Numbered from the stretch's first letter, positions 31,430 through 41,269 are shown. The stretch: DNA of 50,753 bases from Frankia nepalensis (GCF_016786325.1 NZ_JADWYU010000222.1:1-50753), one strand, 5' to 3'. Translations and numbers: made by a program. Notes: generated by a model from the letters alone, not told the origin.

Positions 31430-31628
31430 GCGTCCGCGGCCATGCCCACCTCGCCGATGTCGGGTGCCGGACACCGATCGACCTCGCGCCGGCCCGCCAG
31501 CTGATCGCGGCCGAGGCCACCGTGGAGGTCCGCCGATGAGCGTCCGCAGCCGTGCCCGCTTCGCCGATGTCGTGCGGCGGACACCGATCGACCTCGCGCT
31601 GGCCTGCCAGCTGATCGCGGCCGAGGCC
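31414..31628 (+). repeat. Tandem 110-bp-period duplication of a gene junction
   Basis: Copy 1 (31414-31518) and copy 2 (31524-31628) are 105 bp each, spaced at 110 bp and identical at 96 of 105 positions by my count. Each includes GGAGG, the ATGAGCGTCCGC start and the first codons of the SirB1-like gene. Confidence 0.9.
31426..31539 (+). CDS. Mini-ORF made by the duplicated start, coupled on both sides
   Basis: A 37-codon frame begins MSVRGHAHLADVG and ends TVEVRR. Its ATG overlaps the TGA of the SH3-like gene (31426-31429) and its own TGA overlaps the ATG of the SirB1-like gene (31536-31539), so all three are joined by ATGA. It has its own GGAGG. The first ~30 residues mirror the N-terminus of the next protein. 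It may be translated simply as a relay for ribosomes. Confidence 0.4.
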   Translation: MSVRGHAHLADVGCRTPIDLAPARQLIAAEATVEVRR

Positions 31629-32498
31629 GACCCGGACGCCGAGACGGCCGACGTCGCCGGCGCGCTCGACCGGCTCGCGGACGAGGCGCGGCCGCTGCTG
31701 GCCGCCAGACTCGCGGCGACGCGGTCGGACCGCGCGTCCACGGGCCAGGCGGGGGGCGAGGCGTCCACGGGCCAGGCGGGCGGCGAGGCCGCGGGCCGGG
31801 CCGGCGGAGGGGCCGCGGAGCGGGCGGAAGGCGAGGGCGCGGAGCGGGCGCCCGTCCCGGACCCGTTGGACGCCGCCGCGACACTGCACGAGTCGCTCGG
31901 CCTGCGAGCCGGGTTCGCCGGCCTGGAGGGCGACTACGACGACCTGCGGTCCTCGCTGCTGCCCGCCGTGCTGCGCCGCCGGCACGGCCTTCCGATCATT
32001 CTGTCGGTGATCTGGCTGGAGGTCGCGGCTCGGCTCGACGTGCCGGCGTACCCGGTCGGGCTGCCTGGCCACATGGTGGTCGCCATCGGCACCCCGCGGG
32101 AGAACGTCCTCGTCGACCCCTTCGTCGGCGGCCGGCGGATCACGGTGCACGACGCGGCCGCCCGGGTTCGGGCCGCCGGGGTGCCGTTCAGCCGGACGCA
32201 GCTCGCGCCGATGAGCTCCGAGGACCTGCTCGCCCGGGTGCTCGGCAACATCCGGGTGCTGGCGGCCCGCGCCGACGCGACGGTGACCAGGCTGTGGGCA
32301 GTGGAGCTGTCACTGCTGCTGCCACACCACCCGGCGAGCCTGCGCCGCGAGCGGGGCGAGCTGCGGATCCGCCGGGGCGACTTCCTCGGCGGCGCGCGCG
32401 ACCTCGTCACCTTCGCCGACGCGGTCGAGGTCGCCGAGCCAACGGCCGCCGCGGCGGCCCGCGCGGCGGCGATCGCCGCCCGTGCCCGCCTCAACTGA
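31536..32498 (+). CDS. SirB1/transglutaminase-like family protein
   Basis: Predicted 320-residue protein of the SirB1 N-terminal (transglutaminase-like fold) family. Conserved parts include DDLRSSLLPAVLRRRHGLPI, ILSVIWLEVAARLDVPAYPV and GLPGHMVVAIG with VLVDPFVGG. No catalytic Cys is visible, consistent with the family often being inactive. A C-terminal helical region follows (RRERGELRIRRGDFLGGA). Residues ~67-100 are an inserted Ala/Gly/Gln repeat. ATG 31536 has GGAGG 7 nt upstream; it is coupled to the mini-ORF by ATGA. The function is unknown. Confidence 0.8.
   Translation: MSVRSRARFADVVRRTPIDLALACQLIAAEADPDAETADVAGALDRLADEARPLLAARLAATRSDRASTGQAGGEASTGQAGGEAAGRAGGGAAERAEGEGAERAPVPDPLDAAATLHESLGLRAGFAGLEGDYDDLRSSLLPAVLRRRHGLPIILSVIWLEVAARLDVPAYPVGLPGHMVVAIGTPRENVLVDPFVGGRRITVHDAAARVRAAGVPFSRTQLAPMSSEDLLARVLGNIRVLAARADATVTRLWAVELSLLLPHHPASLRRERGELRIRRGDFLGGARDLVTFADAVEVAEPTAAAAARAAAIAARARLN
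31734..31787 (+). repeat. 27-bp in-frame tandem repeat
   Basis: Two 27-bp units (31734-31760 and 31761-31787) differ by one base and code the peptide ASTGQAGGE twice. Confidence 0.9.
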
Positions 32499-32516
32499 CG
32501 GGCCGGCCCCGGCCCG
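32499..32516. terminator. Hairpin exactly filling an 18-bp convergent gap
   Basis: CGGGCCGG-CC-CCGGCCCG lies precisely between the TGA of the SirB1-like gene and the stop of the convergent membrane protein gene. It has no U-tract. Confidence 0.55.
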
Positions 32517-33071
32517 CTAGCGCGTGCCTGGCCCGCGCCGGCCGCCTCCGGGCGGGGGCAGGGTGAACGCGGTCAGCCCTCGGCGAGCGGGGCCGACGAC
32601 GGCCACCACGATGGGGGCCAGCAGCCCGACCCCCAGGAACAGGTAGCCGGAGAGCGTGGCGCGCAGCATGAGATCGCCCTCCGGACGGGCGGACCCGAGC
32701 GCGAGCGCGACGGGCACCCAGCCGACCAGCACGATCACCGGTCCCAGCCGCGTGCCGGTGAGCCAGCGGGTCAGCAGGGAGACGCCCGTGTTCCCCACTC
32801 CCGCGACCAGCACCCCGAGCGAGACGAACAGCCCGCTGAAGCGGAGGCCGACGGGCACCGAGACCACCCCGTAGACGGCCAGCAGGACGCCGGCCACCAG
32901 CGCGAACAGGTAGGCGACGCCCAGGAACACCCACGACGGGGCGCCGGGCGGCGGCGGATCGGCCAGACCCACCACCCGAGCGGCGACCGAGGAGGCCGGG
33001 TCGCCGGCGCCAGCGCCCGCGCCGGTCCCGCGGGGCGCGGGTGACGACGAACCCGTGCTGGGGCGAGGCAT
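32517..33071 (-). CDS. DUF6113-like integral membrane protein
   Basis: Predicted 184-residue protein with four membrane helices (FLGVAYLFALVAGVLLAVYG; FSGLFVSLGVLVAGVG; LGPVIVLVGWVPVALALG; GYLFLGVGLLAPIVVAVVG) after a ~50-residue disordered start. Streptomycetes have a DUF6113 membrane protein next to mshB, as here; the family name is from memory. No functional motif is visible. ATG 33071 is set by TACTGT 6 nt upstream; the in-frame ATG 33140 lies beyond that promoter. Confidence 0.65.
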   Translation of the reverse strand: MPRPSTGSSSPAPRGTGAGAGAGDPASSVAARVVGLADPPPPGAPSWVFLGVAYLFALVAGVLLAVYGVVSVPVGLRFSGLFVSLGVLVAGVGNTGVSLLTRWLTGTRLGPVIVLVGWVPVALALGSARPEGDLMLRATLSGYLFLGVGLLAPIVVAVVGPARRGLTAFTLPPPGGGRRGPGTR

Positions 33072-33077
33072 ACGTCG

Positions 33078-33083
33078 ACAGTA
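33078..33083 (-). promoter_or_regulatory. Leaderless -10 element of the DUF6113-like gene
   Basis: TACTGT on the minus strand lies 6 nt before ATG 33071. Confidence 0.55.
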
Positions 33084-33163
33084 TCGCCCGCGGAATGGGC
33101 CGCCCGGCGGCCCCGAGGACACCCGCGAGGACCCGGACACGCCGGAATGGCCCGTTCCCGGCG

Positions 33164-34105
33164 TCAGAGCTCCAGGCCCGCGAACAGGTCGGTCTCGTAC
33201 CCGGCGTTCGGGCCCTCGGTGGCGGGAGCCGCCGTGCCACGGGTAAGGACGTAGTGATCGGTTCCGAAGGCGGCCTGGCCGACCCCGTCGGCGAGCGCGA
33301 AGAAAAACCCATCGACGGCGATCTGAGTGCGATGCGCGCGCATCGCCGCCATCTTCACGCCCAGGAACTCCGGCGCCTCGATCCTGGTCGTGATCAGCTC
33401 GTCGGGCACTCCCATCGGAACCTCGTCCGCGTCGGCCACCCCCGGGAACGGGCTGTTCTCATCGTTCGCGAAGTGTTCGATGCCCGCCTGGATGAACGAC
33501 TTCGGCGTCGCCGTCTCGTACAGCTTCGACGGCGCCCAGGGCGGGCCGGCGGCCGGCGCGAACCCGGGGTCGGCGGCGGCGGTGAAGGCCGCGACGGTGA
33601 TCTGGTGCGCCCGGATGTGGTCCGGATGACCGTAGGCGCCGTTCGCGTCATAGCTGACCAGCACCTGGGGCCGGACCGCGCGCACGACCCGGACCAGCTC
33701 GACGGTCGCCTCGGTGAGGTCCGCCTGCCACAGGCAGCGCGGGTCGTCGTTGCCCGGGGTGCCCATCATCCCGCTGTCGCGGAACCGGCCGGCTCCGCCG
33801 AGGAAACGCTGGTCGGTCAGGCCGAGCGCCGCGCAGGCGCGCTCCAGCTCGGCGATCCGGTAGCCGCCGAGCTGGTCGCCGAGGTCGCTGCGCAGGTGGG
33901 CCAGTTCCGGCACGAGCACCTCGCCCAGCTCGCCGAGGGTGCAGGTGACCAGCGTGACCCGGGTGTCGGGCGCCGCGGCGTAGGCGGCGATGCTGATGCC
34001 GGTCGCGATCACCTCGTCGTCCGGGTGGGCATGGACGAACAGCACCCGGCGCGCCGGGTTCACCGCTCGCCGACCGGCGGGCGGCGGGGCGGACGGCACA
34101 CTCAT
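33164..34105 (-). CDS. mshB: GlcNAc-Ins deacetylase (mycothiol biosynthesis)
   Basis: Predicted 313-residue zinc deacetylase that converts N-acetylglucosaminyl-inositol to glucosaminyl-inositol in mycothiol synthesis. The metal motif [26 protein letters not shown], and [10 protein letters not shown] with the third ligand are all present, as is [18 protein letters not shown]. Presence of mycothiol biosynthesis supports an actinobacterium. ATG 34105 overlaps the galE stop by ATGA, so the two are coupled. The N-terminal 15 residues are low complexity. Confidence 0.9.
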   Translation of the reverse strand: MSVPSAPPPAGRRAVNPARRVLFVHAHPDDEVIATGISIAAYAAAPDTRVTLVTCTLGELGEVLVPELAHLRSDLGDQLGGYRIAELERACAALGLTDQRFLGGAGRFRDSGMMGTPGNDDPRCLWQADLTEATVELVRVVRAVRPQVLVSYDANGAYGHPDHIRAHQITVAAFTAAADPGFAPAAGPPWAPSKLYETATPKSFIQAGIEHFANDENSPFPGVADADEVPMGVPDELITTRIEAPEFLGVKMAAMRAHRTQIAVDGFFFALADGVGQAAFGTDHYVLTRGTAAPATEGPNAGYETDLFAGLEL

Positions 34106-35193
34106 GCCCCGGCCCCGTCGTAGCCGCCCGGGTTGTGCCGCTGGAACTCCCACGCGTCACGACACATCTCGGCGAGCCCTCGGCTCGCGCGCCAGCCGAT
34201 CGTCTCGGCCGCGTGGGACGGGTCGGCGTACAGCTCGGCGACGTCGCCGGCGCGCCGGCCGGCCACCCGGTACGGCAGCTCATGGCCGCAGGCCGCGCCG
34301 AACGCCTCCAACAGCTGGCGGACCGACGTGCCCACGCCCGTGCCGAGGTTGATGGCACGGAAACCGGCCGCGTCCGCCAGGTGCTCCAGCGCCGCCCGGT
34401 GTCCCTCGGCCAGGTCCACGACGTGGATGTAGTCGCGCACGCCAGTGCCGTCCGGGGTCGGGTAGTCGTCGCCGAACACCGTCAGGAACTCCCGCCGGCC
34501 GACCGCGACCTGCTGCAGGTAGGGCATCAGGTTGTTCGGGGTCCCGCGCGGGTCCTCACCGAGCAGCCCGGACGGATGGGCGCCGACCGGGTTGAAGTAC
34601 CGCAGCGCGACGACATGCCAGTCCGGCTCGGCCACGCACAGGTCGGCCAGGATCTGCTCGCACATCGCCTTGGTGCGCGAGTAGGGGTTCGTCGGCCTGC
34701 TCGGCGCGTCTTCCCGGATGGGCAGGACGTCGACGTCGCCGTGGATCGAACACGACGAGGAGAAGATCAACCGGCGCGGGCCGTGTTCGCGCAGCGCGTC
34801 GACGAGGCGCAGCGTCGCGTTGAGGTTCGTGTCGTAGTACTCGACCGGCAGCGCCACCGACTCGCCGACCGCCTTGAGGGCGGCGAAGTGCACCACGGCG
34901 GCCACCGGCGTCACGGCAAGCAGCTTCGAGAGGGCCGCGCTGTCGCGGACGTCGAGCTCGACGAACTCCAGGTTCGCGCCGGCGGGTCCGGCGACCTCGC
35001 GGATCCGCTCGACGGCTCGAGGCGAGCTGTTGACGAAGTTGTCGACCCCGACCACCCGATAGCCGGCGGTCAGCAGGTCGACGCAGGTGTGAGACCCGAT
35101 GAACCCGGCCGCGCCCGTCACCAACACCGTCTCGCCCGGCGTCGCACTCCCCGGCGTCGCGCCCTCCGGCCCGCTCTTGGCCACCGATGACAC
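34102..35193 (-). CDS. galE: UDP-glucose 4-epimerase
   Basis: Predicted 363-residue NAD-dependent epimerase of the short-chain dehydrogenase superfamily. The NAD fold is [17 protein letters not shown], with GVDNFVNSS next. Catalytic SSCSIHG and [11 protein letters not shown] (Tyr-x-x-x-Lys) and [12 protein letters not shown] follow. It interconverts UDP-glucose and UDP-galactose and could feed the glycosyltransferases at 44.5 kb, though linkage is inference. GTG 35193 is the first start in frame; an internal GTG in frame at VAKSGPEG is possible. Coupled to mshB. Confidence 0.9.
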   Translation of the reverse strand: MSSVAKSGPEGATPGSATPGETVLVTGAAGFIGSHTCVDLLTAGYRVVGVDNFVNSSPRAVERIREVAGPAGANLEFVELDVRDSAALSKLLAVTPVAAVVHFAALKAVGESVALPVEYYDTNLNATLRLVDALREHGPRRLIFSSSCSIHGDVDVLPIREDAPSRPTNPYSRTKAMCEQILADLCVAEPDWHVVALRYFNPVGAHPSGLLGEDPRGTPNNLMPYLQQVAVGRREFLTVFGDDYPTPDGTGVRDYIHVVDLAEGHRAALEHLADAAGFRAINLGTGVGTSVRQLLEAFGAACGHELPYRVAGRRAGDVAELYADPSHAAETIGWRASRGLAEMCRDAWEFQRHNPGGYDGAGA

Positions 35194-35332
35194 AGCTCAC
35201 CCGTTTCTCCGGTCCGGCGGCGTCATTGCACGCCGGATGCCAGCAAACCAGGTCGACCGTACCGACCGGCCCTGTGAGCCCCGCCGCACGGCCCCCACCA
35301 CCGGCCGCCAAGCGGGCCAGCGGCCGCCCGGG

Positions 35333-37204
35333 TCAACTCACCCGGCGGCGGGAGCGCAGCTTCTCGCGCTCGGCGGCGGCCAGGGCGACCTTGCGCAGCC
35401 GGACGGCGGCCGGGGTGATCTCGACGCACTCGTCCTCGCGGCAGAACTCCAGCGCCTGCTCCAGGGAGAGCTGGCGGTGCGGGGTCAGCCGGACCAGCTC
35501 GTCGCCGGTCGAGGAACGCATGTTGGTGAGCTTCTTCTCCTTGGTCGGGTTGACGTCCATGTCGTCCGCCCGGGAGTTCTCACCGACGATCATGCCCTCG
35601 TAGACCTCGATCATCGGGCCGACGAACATCGTCCCGCGCTCCTGCAGGTTGAACAGGGCGTAGGCGGTGGTCGGGCCGGACCGGTCGGCGACCATCGAGC
35701 CGGTCGGCCGGGTGCGCAGCTCGCCGAACCACGGCTCGTATCCCTCGAAGACGTGGTGCAGCAGGCCCGTGCCCCGGGTCTCCGTCAGGAACTCGGTGCG
35801 AAAGCCGATCAGGCCGCGCGCCGGCACCAGGTACTCCAGGCGGATCCAGCCGGTGCCGTGGTTCACCATCTGCTCGACGCGGCCCTTGCGGACGGCGAGC
35901 AGCTGGGTGAGCGTGCCGAGGAACTCCTCCGGCGCGTCGATCGTGAGCCGCTCGACGGGCTCGTGCACCTTGCCGTCGATCTCCCGGGTGACGACCTGCG
36001 GCTTGCCGACGGTGAGCTCGAAATCCTCGCGGCGCATCAGCTCGACCAGGACGGCCAGCTGGAGCTCGCCCCGGCCCTGGACCTCCCAGGTGTCCGGCCT
36101 CTCGGTCGGCAGCACCCGGATCGACACGTTGCCGACCAGTTCCGCGTCGAGACGCGCCTTGACGAGACGAGCGGTGAGCTTCTTGCCGGACTTGCCGGCC
36201 AGCGGGGCCGAGTTGACCCCGATGGTCATGCTGATCGACGGCTCGTCGACGGTGATGACCGGCAACGGACGCGGGTCGTCCACGTCGGCGAGGGTCTCCC
36301 CGATCATGATGTCCGGGATGCCGGCGACCGCGATGATGTCGCCGGGGCCGGCCTCCTCGGCGGGCGAGCGCTCCAGCGCCTGGGTCATCAGCAGCTCGGA
36401 CAGCTTGACCCGCTCCTGGGAGCCGTCGGCGCGGCAGAGCATCACCTGCTGGCCGCGGCGGATCGTGCCGTTGTGCACCCGGCAGAGCGCGAGCCGGCCC
36501 AGGTAGGGCGACGCGTCCAGGTTCGTGACCAGCGCCTGCAGCGGCGCGCCCTCGGTGTAGGTCGGCGCCGGAATGGTCTCGAGCAGCAGGTCGAACAGCG
36601 GCTTGAGGTCCGGGGAGTCCGGGCTCTCGCCGTCGGCCGGGCGGGTGGTGGACGCCCGGCCCGCCTTGGCGTTGCAGTAGATGATCGGGAAGTCGATCTG
36701 CTCCTCGTCCGCGTCGAGGTCGAGGAACAGCTCGTAGGTCTCGTCGACGACCTCGGCGATCCGGGCGTCGGACCGGTCGACCTTGTTGATGACGAGGATC
36801 ACCGGCAGCCGGGCGGCGAGCGCCTTGCGCAGCACGAACCGGGTCTGCGGCAGCGGGCCCTCGCTCGCGTCGACGAGCAGCAGCACGCCGTCCACCATCG
36901 CCAGGCCACGCTCGACCTCGCCGCCGAAGTCGGCGTGGCCCGGGGTGTCGATGATGTTGATGGTGCTGTCGCCGTGCCGGACCGCGGTGTTCTTCGCGAG
37001 GATCGTGATGCCCTTCTCACGCTCCAGGTCCATCGAGTCCATCACCCGGTCGGTGAGGTCCTCGCTCGCGTGCGCGCTGAAGGCGCCGGACTGACGCAGC
37101 ATCGCGTCGACCAGGGTTGTCTTGCCGTGGTCGACGTGGGCGATAATCGCGATGTTGCGCAGGTCGTCGCGGCTGACGGTGGCGCTCGGCTTGCTGGTGG
37201 ACAC
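35333..37204 (-). CDS. typA: GTP-binding protein TypA/BipA
   Basis: Predicted 623-residue translational GTPase involved in ribosome assembly and stress growth. GTPase motifs are [14 protein letters not shown] (G1), GITILAKNT (G2), [13 protein letters not shown] (G3) and [11 protein letters not shown] (G4). The EF-G-like domains and the C-terminal BipA region ([20 protein letters not shown]) are complete, so the length is normal. GTG 37204 has CCGGAG upstream and ribosome-binding spacing is good. The closest upstream gene is the Nudix hydrolase across a 342-bp gap. Confidence 0.95.
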   Translation of the reverse strand: MSTSKPSATVSRDDLRNIAIIAHVDHGKTTLVDAMLRQSGAFSAHASEDLTDRVMDSMDLEREKGITILAKNTAVRHGDSTINIIDTPGHADFGGEVERGLAMVDGVLLLVDASEGPLPQTRFVLRKALAARLPVILVINKVDRSDARIAEVVDETYELFLDLDADEEQIDFPIIYCNAKAGRASTTRPADGESPDSPDLKPLFDLLLETIPAPTYTEGAPLQALVTNLDASPYLGRLALCRVHNGTIRRGQQVMLCRADGSQERVKLSELLMTQALERSPAEEAGPGDIIAVAGIPDIMIGETLADVDDPRPLPVITVDEPSISMTIGVNSAPLAGKSGKKLTARLVKARLDAELVGNVSIRVLPTERPDTWEVQGRGELQLAVLVELMRREDFELTVGKPQVVTREIDGKVHEPVERLTIDAPEEFLGTLTQLLAVRKGRVEQMVNHGTGWIRLEYLVPARGLIGFRTEFLTETRGTGLLHHVFEGYEPWFGELRTRPTGSMVADRSGPTTAYALFNLQERGTMFVGPMIEVYEGMIVGENSRADDMDVNPTKEKKLTNMRSSTGDELVRLTPHRQLSLEQALEFCREDECVEITPAAVRLRKVALAAAEREKLRSRRRVS

Positions 37205-37546
37205 GGTGGTGAGCTCCGGGGCGGACTGGGGGCACTCGACCCCGAGATGGTCTTGACTGGAACGTGCAGCCCCGTCCGGGCTACGGAAGCCTCCCCACAG
37301 GGGCGGCGAACAGGCTGAGCCACCGCCGAACGGCGGACGGAGTTGGTTTGGTCAGCCGTTCCGGTCAGGGCGCGCCTTCCATGGTACGGACTCGTGTGCC
37401 GGCGCTACCTCACGCGAGAGCCTGGACACTCGTTCGCCAACGAGATTTCAACAACAGGACGACCCTGAGCGGGCGAGGCGGGGCGAACCGCCGGGCCGCG
37501 GGCCGGCGGCGAGACCGGCGGCGCGACGGGCCAGGGCTCCGGAGCG
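37205..37546. other. Intergenic region between the Nudix gene and typA
   Basis: No gene is visible in 342 bp, relatively AT-rich at 37420-37470. A small hairpin CTCGTT-cgcc-AACGAG lies at 37429-37444, downstream of the Nudix stop. The typA promoter must be here, but no hexamers are clear. Confidence 0.4.
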
Positions 37547-38164
37547 TCAGCCGGCCCCGAAGGCCATCGGCTCCGGGTCGGCGAGCCGCTGCCGCAGGCT
37601 CTCGACGAGCGGCAGGTCGGCGGGCAGCCAGCTGACATCGTCCAGCTCGGCGGCCGACAGCCAGCGAAGCTCGCCACCCTCGACGGCACGCGGCATCCCG
37701 GCCCGGATCCGGCCGATCCAGACCCGCAGGCGCCAGCCGGGGCTCGCGAGGTCGACCTGGCCCAGCACCGGCCCGACCTCGATCTGGACGTCGAGCTCCT
37801 CCCGGCACTCGCGCGCGAGCGCGGCCAGCTCGTCCTCCCCCGGCTCGACCTTGCCGCCGGGGAACTCCCACATGCCGGCGTAGGCGGACGGTGAGGTGCG
37901 CCGCGCGGCCAGCACCCGGCGCGCCTCGTCGACCAGCGCCACCGCGACGACCAGCCGGCCGCGACCGGCGCGGGCCTCCCCTGCCGGCGAGGAGGACCGG
38001 GCAGAGACCCCGGCGTCCGCGGCACTCGCGGCGCCTGTCCTGCCGGGCTGCCTGGCGCGGTCCCGTCCTGGCTGGACACCGCCGCTCGGGGCCGCGGCCT
38101 CGGACCCGGCGTCGGCGGCGGCGGCGTCGTCGAGCACGGGACCAGCCTCCAGCTCGGGTTCCAT
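37547..38164 (-). CDS. MutT-type Nudix hydrolase
   Basis: Predicted 205-residue pyrophosphatase; MutT-type members clear 8-oxo-dGTP. The Nudix box GGKVEPGEDELAALARECRE followed by ELDVQ is intact with all acidic metal ligands. LVVAVALVDEARRVLAARR precedes it and WEFPGGK marks the mutT-like subgroup. The ~75 residues ahead of the fold are Ala/Gly-rich and probably disordered. The start is uncertain: ATG 38164 (GGAAAG upstream) or a later codon. Substrate is inferred only from family. Confidence 0.8.
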   Translation of the reverse strand: MEPELEAGPVLDDAAAADAGSEAAAPSGGVQPGRDRARQPGRTGAASAADAGVSARSSSPAGEARAGRGRLVVAVALVDEARRVLAARRTSPSAYAGMWEFPGGKVEPGEDELAALARECREELDVQIEVGPVLGQVDLASPGWRLRVWIGRIRAGMPRAVEGGELRWLSAAELDDVSWLPADLPLVESLRQRLADPEPMAFGAG

Positions 38165-38340
38165 GACTGGTGACTTTCCCAGACCGCCGGTGCACCACGT
38201 GTAGCGACCCTCACCCAACCGGGACCAATGACCCAACAGCGCCCGCCGTTCCTGGAACAGCGCCGCGCCCCGCGGCGACGACCGGGATGCTGACCACGAG
38301 AGCATGGTCAAAGGGAAGCAGGGCTGAGAGGGTTAACGGC

Positions 38341-39630
38341 ATGTCGGACGTGCCCGAGCGGGCCCCCTGGGGAGCCGTCCCCGCCCCCGCGCCAGCCTCG
38401 GCCAGCGCCGTGGCCAGCGCGGCCGTGACGCGCGGCCGGATCGTGGGGGTGGACGCCGCGCGCGGCGCGGCGCTGCTCGGGATGGCGGCCACCCACATCG
38501 TGCCGGAACTCAGTGACGACGGCGAGCTGACCACCGCGCACCTGATCGCCGGCGGCCGGGCCGCGGCGGCGTTCGCGCTGCTCGCCGGGGTCGCGCTCAC
38601 CCTGGTGACGGCCCGCTCCGCGCACCCGCGTGGCTCGACGTTCATACGCGCGCTGTGCATCGGCATCGTCGGCCTGGTCCTCGGGATGACCCAGACCCCG
38701 CTCGCGGTGATCCTGCCGTACTACGCGGTCTACTTCCTGCTGGCGCTGCCGCTGCTGCGCGCGCCCCGCTGGGTGCTCGCCGCGGTCGTCGCCGGCGCGT
38801 TCGCGGTCGAGCCCGTGCTGAGCCAGCTCGTCCGGCCGCATCTGCCCGACCCGCTGCTGACCAACCCCAGCCTGAGCACCCCGTTCCTCTCGCCGGTGAA
38901 CCTGACGCTGACGCTGACGCTGACCGGCTACTACCCGGCGCTGGCCTGGATCGGCTACCTCGCCGCCGGGATGCTGATCGGCCGGCTCGACCTGCGCTCG
39001 GCGCGGGTGGCCGGCTGGCTGGTCGGCGGCGGCGCGGCGCTGGCCGTCGCGGCGGCGGGGCTGTCGTCGCTGCTGCTCGGCCCGCTCGGGGGCCGCGACG
39101 CGCTGCTCGCCTCGGACTCGGTGATCCCGGGCGTCGGGTTGATGTCGGCCCAGGACGTCGGGCACGTGCTCGACGGTGGCGGCCTGTACGGCAGCACGCC
39201 GACGCAGTCCTGGTGGTGGCTGGCGGTCGACTCGCCGCACACGACCGCGCCGCTGGACCTGCTGCACACCACCGGCACGGCGGCGGCCCTGCTCGGGGTG
39301 GCCCTGCTCGTCGCCCACCTGGGCGCGGCCGGCCGGGTGGCGCTGTGGCCGCTGGCCGGCCTCGGCGCGATGACGCTGACCTGGTACACGCTGCACGCCT
39401 GGCTGATGTCCACGGACCTGTCCCAGGGTGGCGGCTACGACGAGCTGTACCTGCGGCAGATCATTCCGGCGCTGGTCATCGCGTCCCTGTGGCGCCTGAC
39501 CGGCTTGCGCGGCCCGCTGGAAGCCGCCGTCGCGGCCTTCGTCCAGGTCGCCACCACGGGCGTGTCCCCGCCGGCCGGCGACGGCCGGGGGCGGGGCGCC
39601 GGCGACCGGCCCGGTGACGGCGGCCGGTAG
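38341..39630 (+). CDS. Multi-pass membrane acyltransferase-like protein (heparan-alpha-glucosaminide N-acetyltransferase domain/DUF1624-like)
   Basis: Predicted 429-residue protein with about ten membrane helices. The start VTRGRIVGVDAARGAALLGM and ATHIVPEL is the typical opening of the DUF1624/DUF418 group: G-x-D-x-x-RG at the membrane with a His soon after. LTWYTLHAWLM near the end fits too. These proteins are thought to move acyl groups onto extracellular sugars; the substrate is unknown. ATG 38341 is chosen as the first Met near this opening, with GAGAGGG upstream. The tail after the last helix is Gly/Arg-rich. Confidence 0.75.
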   Translation: MSDVPERAPWGAVPAPAPASASAVASAAVTRGRIVGVDAARGAALLGMAATHIVPELSDDGELTTAHLIAGGRAAAAFALLAGVALTLVTARSAHPRGSTFIRALCIGIVGLVLGMTQTPLAVILPYYAVYFLLALPLLRAPRWVLAAVVAGAFAVEPVLSQLVRPHLPDPLLTNPSLSTPFLSPVNLTLTLTLTGYYPALAWIGYLAAGMLIGRLDLRSARVAGWLVGGGAALAVAAAGLSSLLLGPLGGRDALLASDSVIPGVGLMSAQDVGHVLDGGGLYGSTPTQSWWWLAVDSPHTTAPLDLLHTTGTAAALLGVALLVAHLGAAGRVALWPLAGLGAMTLTWYTLHAWLMSTDLSQGGGYDELYLRQIIPALVIASLWRLTGLRGPLEAAVAAFVQVATTGVSPPAGDGRGRGAGDRPGDGGR

Positions 39631-39754
39631 GGCCGGAGCCCGGGTGGTCGGGAATCACCGGCTCCGACCGGGTTGACGGTGGCGTTGCCGGGAAGGTGCG
39701 CAGACACGTGGGCACAGCCATCCGGCACAGCCTTCCGGAAGAGGAGCCGATTCG

Positions 39755-39985
39755 ATGCCGAACCCGGACCGCGATCTCGACTTCCGTAACCCCGACGCGT
39801 TTGCCGAGGCAGAGGAGGGCCGGCGCAGGGACGAGTCCGTGACCGGAGCGGACGGTGGCCCGGTCGACGAGGCGGCGATGCGCGCCGCCGACGGCCTGAT
39901 CACGACCGAGGAGGTCGAGGCCGCCTACCGCGAGCACATCGAGCGCGGCGCCCGGCAGAAGGGCGAGGGCGCGCCCGTCGTCTGA
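39755..39985 (+). CDS. Small acidic hypothetical protein
   Basis: Predicted 76-residue acidic, hydrophilic protein starting MPNPDRDLDFRNPDAFAEAE and containing LITTEEVEAAYREHIERGAR. No family recognised. It has a strong Shine-Dalgarno GGAAGAGGAG and normal codon use for the genome, so it is likely a real gene. It follows the membrane acyltransferase on the same strand and ends before a strong terminator. Confidence 0.65.
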   Translation: MPNPDRDLDFRNPDAFAEAEEGRRRDESVTGADGGPVDEAAMRAADGLITTEEVEAAYREHIERGARQKGEGAPVV

Positions 39986-40050
39986 CGACGATCCGCCTGA
40001 CAACGACCACCGCGTGACGACGACCCGCGTGCGGACGACCCGCGTGACGA

Positions 40051-40092
40051 CGGCTGGTCGCCGGCGAGCGTGCTCTCGCCGGCGGCCAGCCG
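40051..40092. terminator. Strong 17-bp-stem hairpin between the small ORF and ychF
   Basis: CGGCTGG-t-CGCCGGCGAG (40051-40068) pairs with CTCGCCGGCG-g-CCAGCCG (40075-40092) around a 6-nt loop; the only mismatch is a T/G that pairs as U-G in RNA. Convergent genes flank it. Tandem CGTGACGACGACC-like repeats lie just left. Confidence 0.7.
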
Positions 40093-40185
40093 GTCCACGT
40101 TCGGGGCGGCCCCCGGTGGTCGACCGCCGCGGCCGGGCCCGCCCGGCCGGCGGCACCCGTCGCGACCCGCGAACACGCCCGCCGG

Positions 40186-41262
40186 TCAGACGTTGAAGCG
40201 GAAGTCGACCACGTCGCCGTCCGCCATGACGTAGTCCTTGCCCTCCATGCGGACCTTGCCCGCGGCGCGAGCGGCGGCCATGGAACCGGCGGCCATGAGG
40301 TCGTCGAAGGAAACGATCTCGGCCTTGATGAAGCCGCGCTGGAAGTCGGTGTGGATGACACCGGCGGCCTCGGGCGCCGTGGCGCCCTTCCTGATGGTCC
40401 AGGCGCGGGCTTCCTTGGGACCGGCGGTGAGGTACGTCTGCAGGCCGAGGGTGTGGAAGCCGACCCGGGCCAGCGCCGCGAGGCCGCTCTCGGTCTGGCC
40501 GAGCGAGGCGAGCAGCTCGGCGGCGTCCTCCTCCGGCAGCTCCAGCAGCTCCGCCTCGACCTTGGCGCACAGCACGACCGCGTCGGCCGGCGCGACCAGG
40601 CCGGCGAGCTCCTTGCGCCTGGCGTCGTCGGCGAGCACGTCCTCGTCGACGTTGAAGACATACAGGAATGGCTTGGCGGTCAGCAGGAACAGCTCGCGCA
40701 GCAGCGCCCGGTCGACGGACGGCTCGGCGGACAGCGGCCGGCCCTCGTCGAGCACCGCCCTGGCGGCCTCGACGGCGGCGAGCAGCGGCTGCTTGGTCTT
40801 GTCGAGCTTGGCTTCCTTCGTCAGCCTGGGCAGCCGGTTGTCGATGGTCTGCAGGTCGGCGAGGATCAGCTCGGTGTTGATCGTGGCGATGTCGTCCGCC
40901 GGGTCGACCCGGCCCTCGACGTGCACCACGTCCGGGTCGGAGAACACCCGGACCACCTGGCAGACGGCGTCCGACTCGCGGATGTTGGCGAGGAACTTGT
41001 TGCCGAGGCCCTGCCCCTCGGAGGCGCCGCGCACCAGGCCCGCGATGTCGACGAAGCTCACGGTGGCCGGCACGATCCGCTGGCTGCTGTACAGCTCGGC
41101 CAGCCGCCCCAGCCGGGAATCGGGGACGCCGACGACGCCGACGTTCGGCTCGATCGTCGCGAAGGGGTAGTTGGCCGCCAGCACGTCGTTGCGGGTCAAC
41201 GCGTTGAACAGCGTCGACTTACCGACGTTGGGCAGCCCGACGATGCCGATCGACAGACCCAT
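40186..41262 (-). CDS. ychF: Redox-regulated ATPase YchF
   Basis: Predicted 358-residue Obg-family ATPase of normal length. The P-loop is [18 protein letters not shown], the G3 motif is [19 protein letters not shown], and the G4 position is FNVDE instead of NKxD, the hallmark of YchF ATP preference. The C-terminal TGS domain begins at [18 protein letters not shown]. It is linked to translation and oxidative stress control. ATG 41262 lies 7 nt after TAGACT; the open frame continues upstream but is not used. Confidence 0.95.
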   Translation of the reverse strand: MGLSIGIVGLPNVGKSTLFNALTRNDVLAANYPFATIEPNVGVVGVPDSRLGRLAELYSSQRIVPATVSFVDIAGLVRGASEGQGLGNKFLANIRESDAVCQVVRVFSDPDVVHVEGRVDPADDIATINTELILADLQTIDNRLPRLTKEAKLDKTKQPLLAAVEAARAVLDEGRPLSAEPSVDRALLRELFLLTAKPFLYVFNVDEDVLADDARRKELAGLVAPADAVVLCAKVEAELLELPEEDAAELLASLGQTESGLAALARVGFHTLGLQTYLTAGPKEARAWTIRKGATAPEAAGVIHTDFQRGFIKAEIVSFDDLMAAGSMAAARAAGKVRMEGKDYVMADGDVVDFRFNV

Positions 41263-41269
41263 GCGGCCG

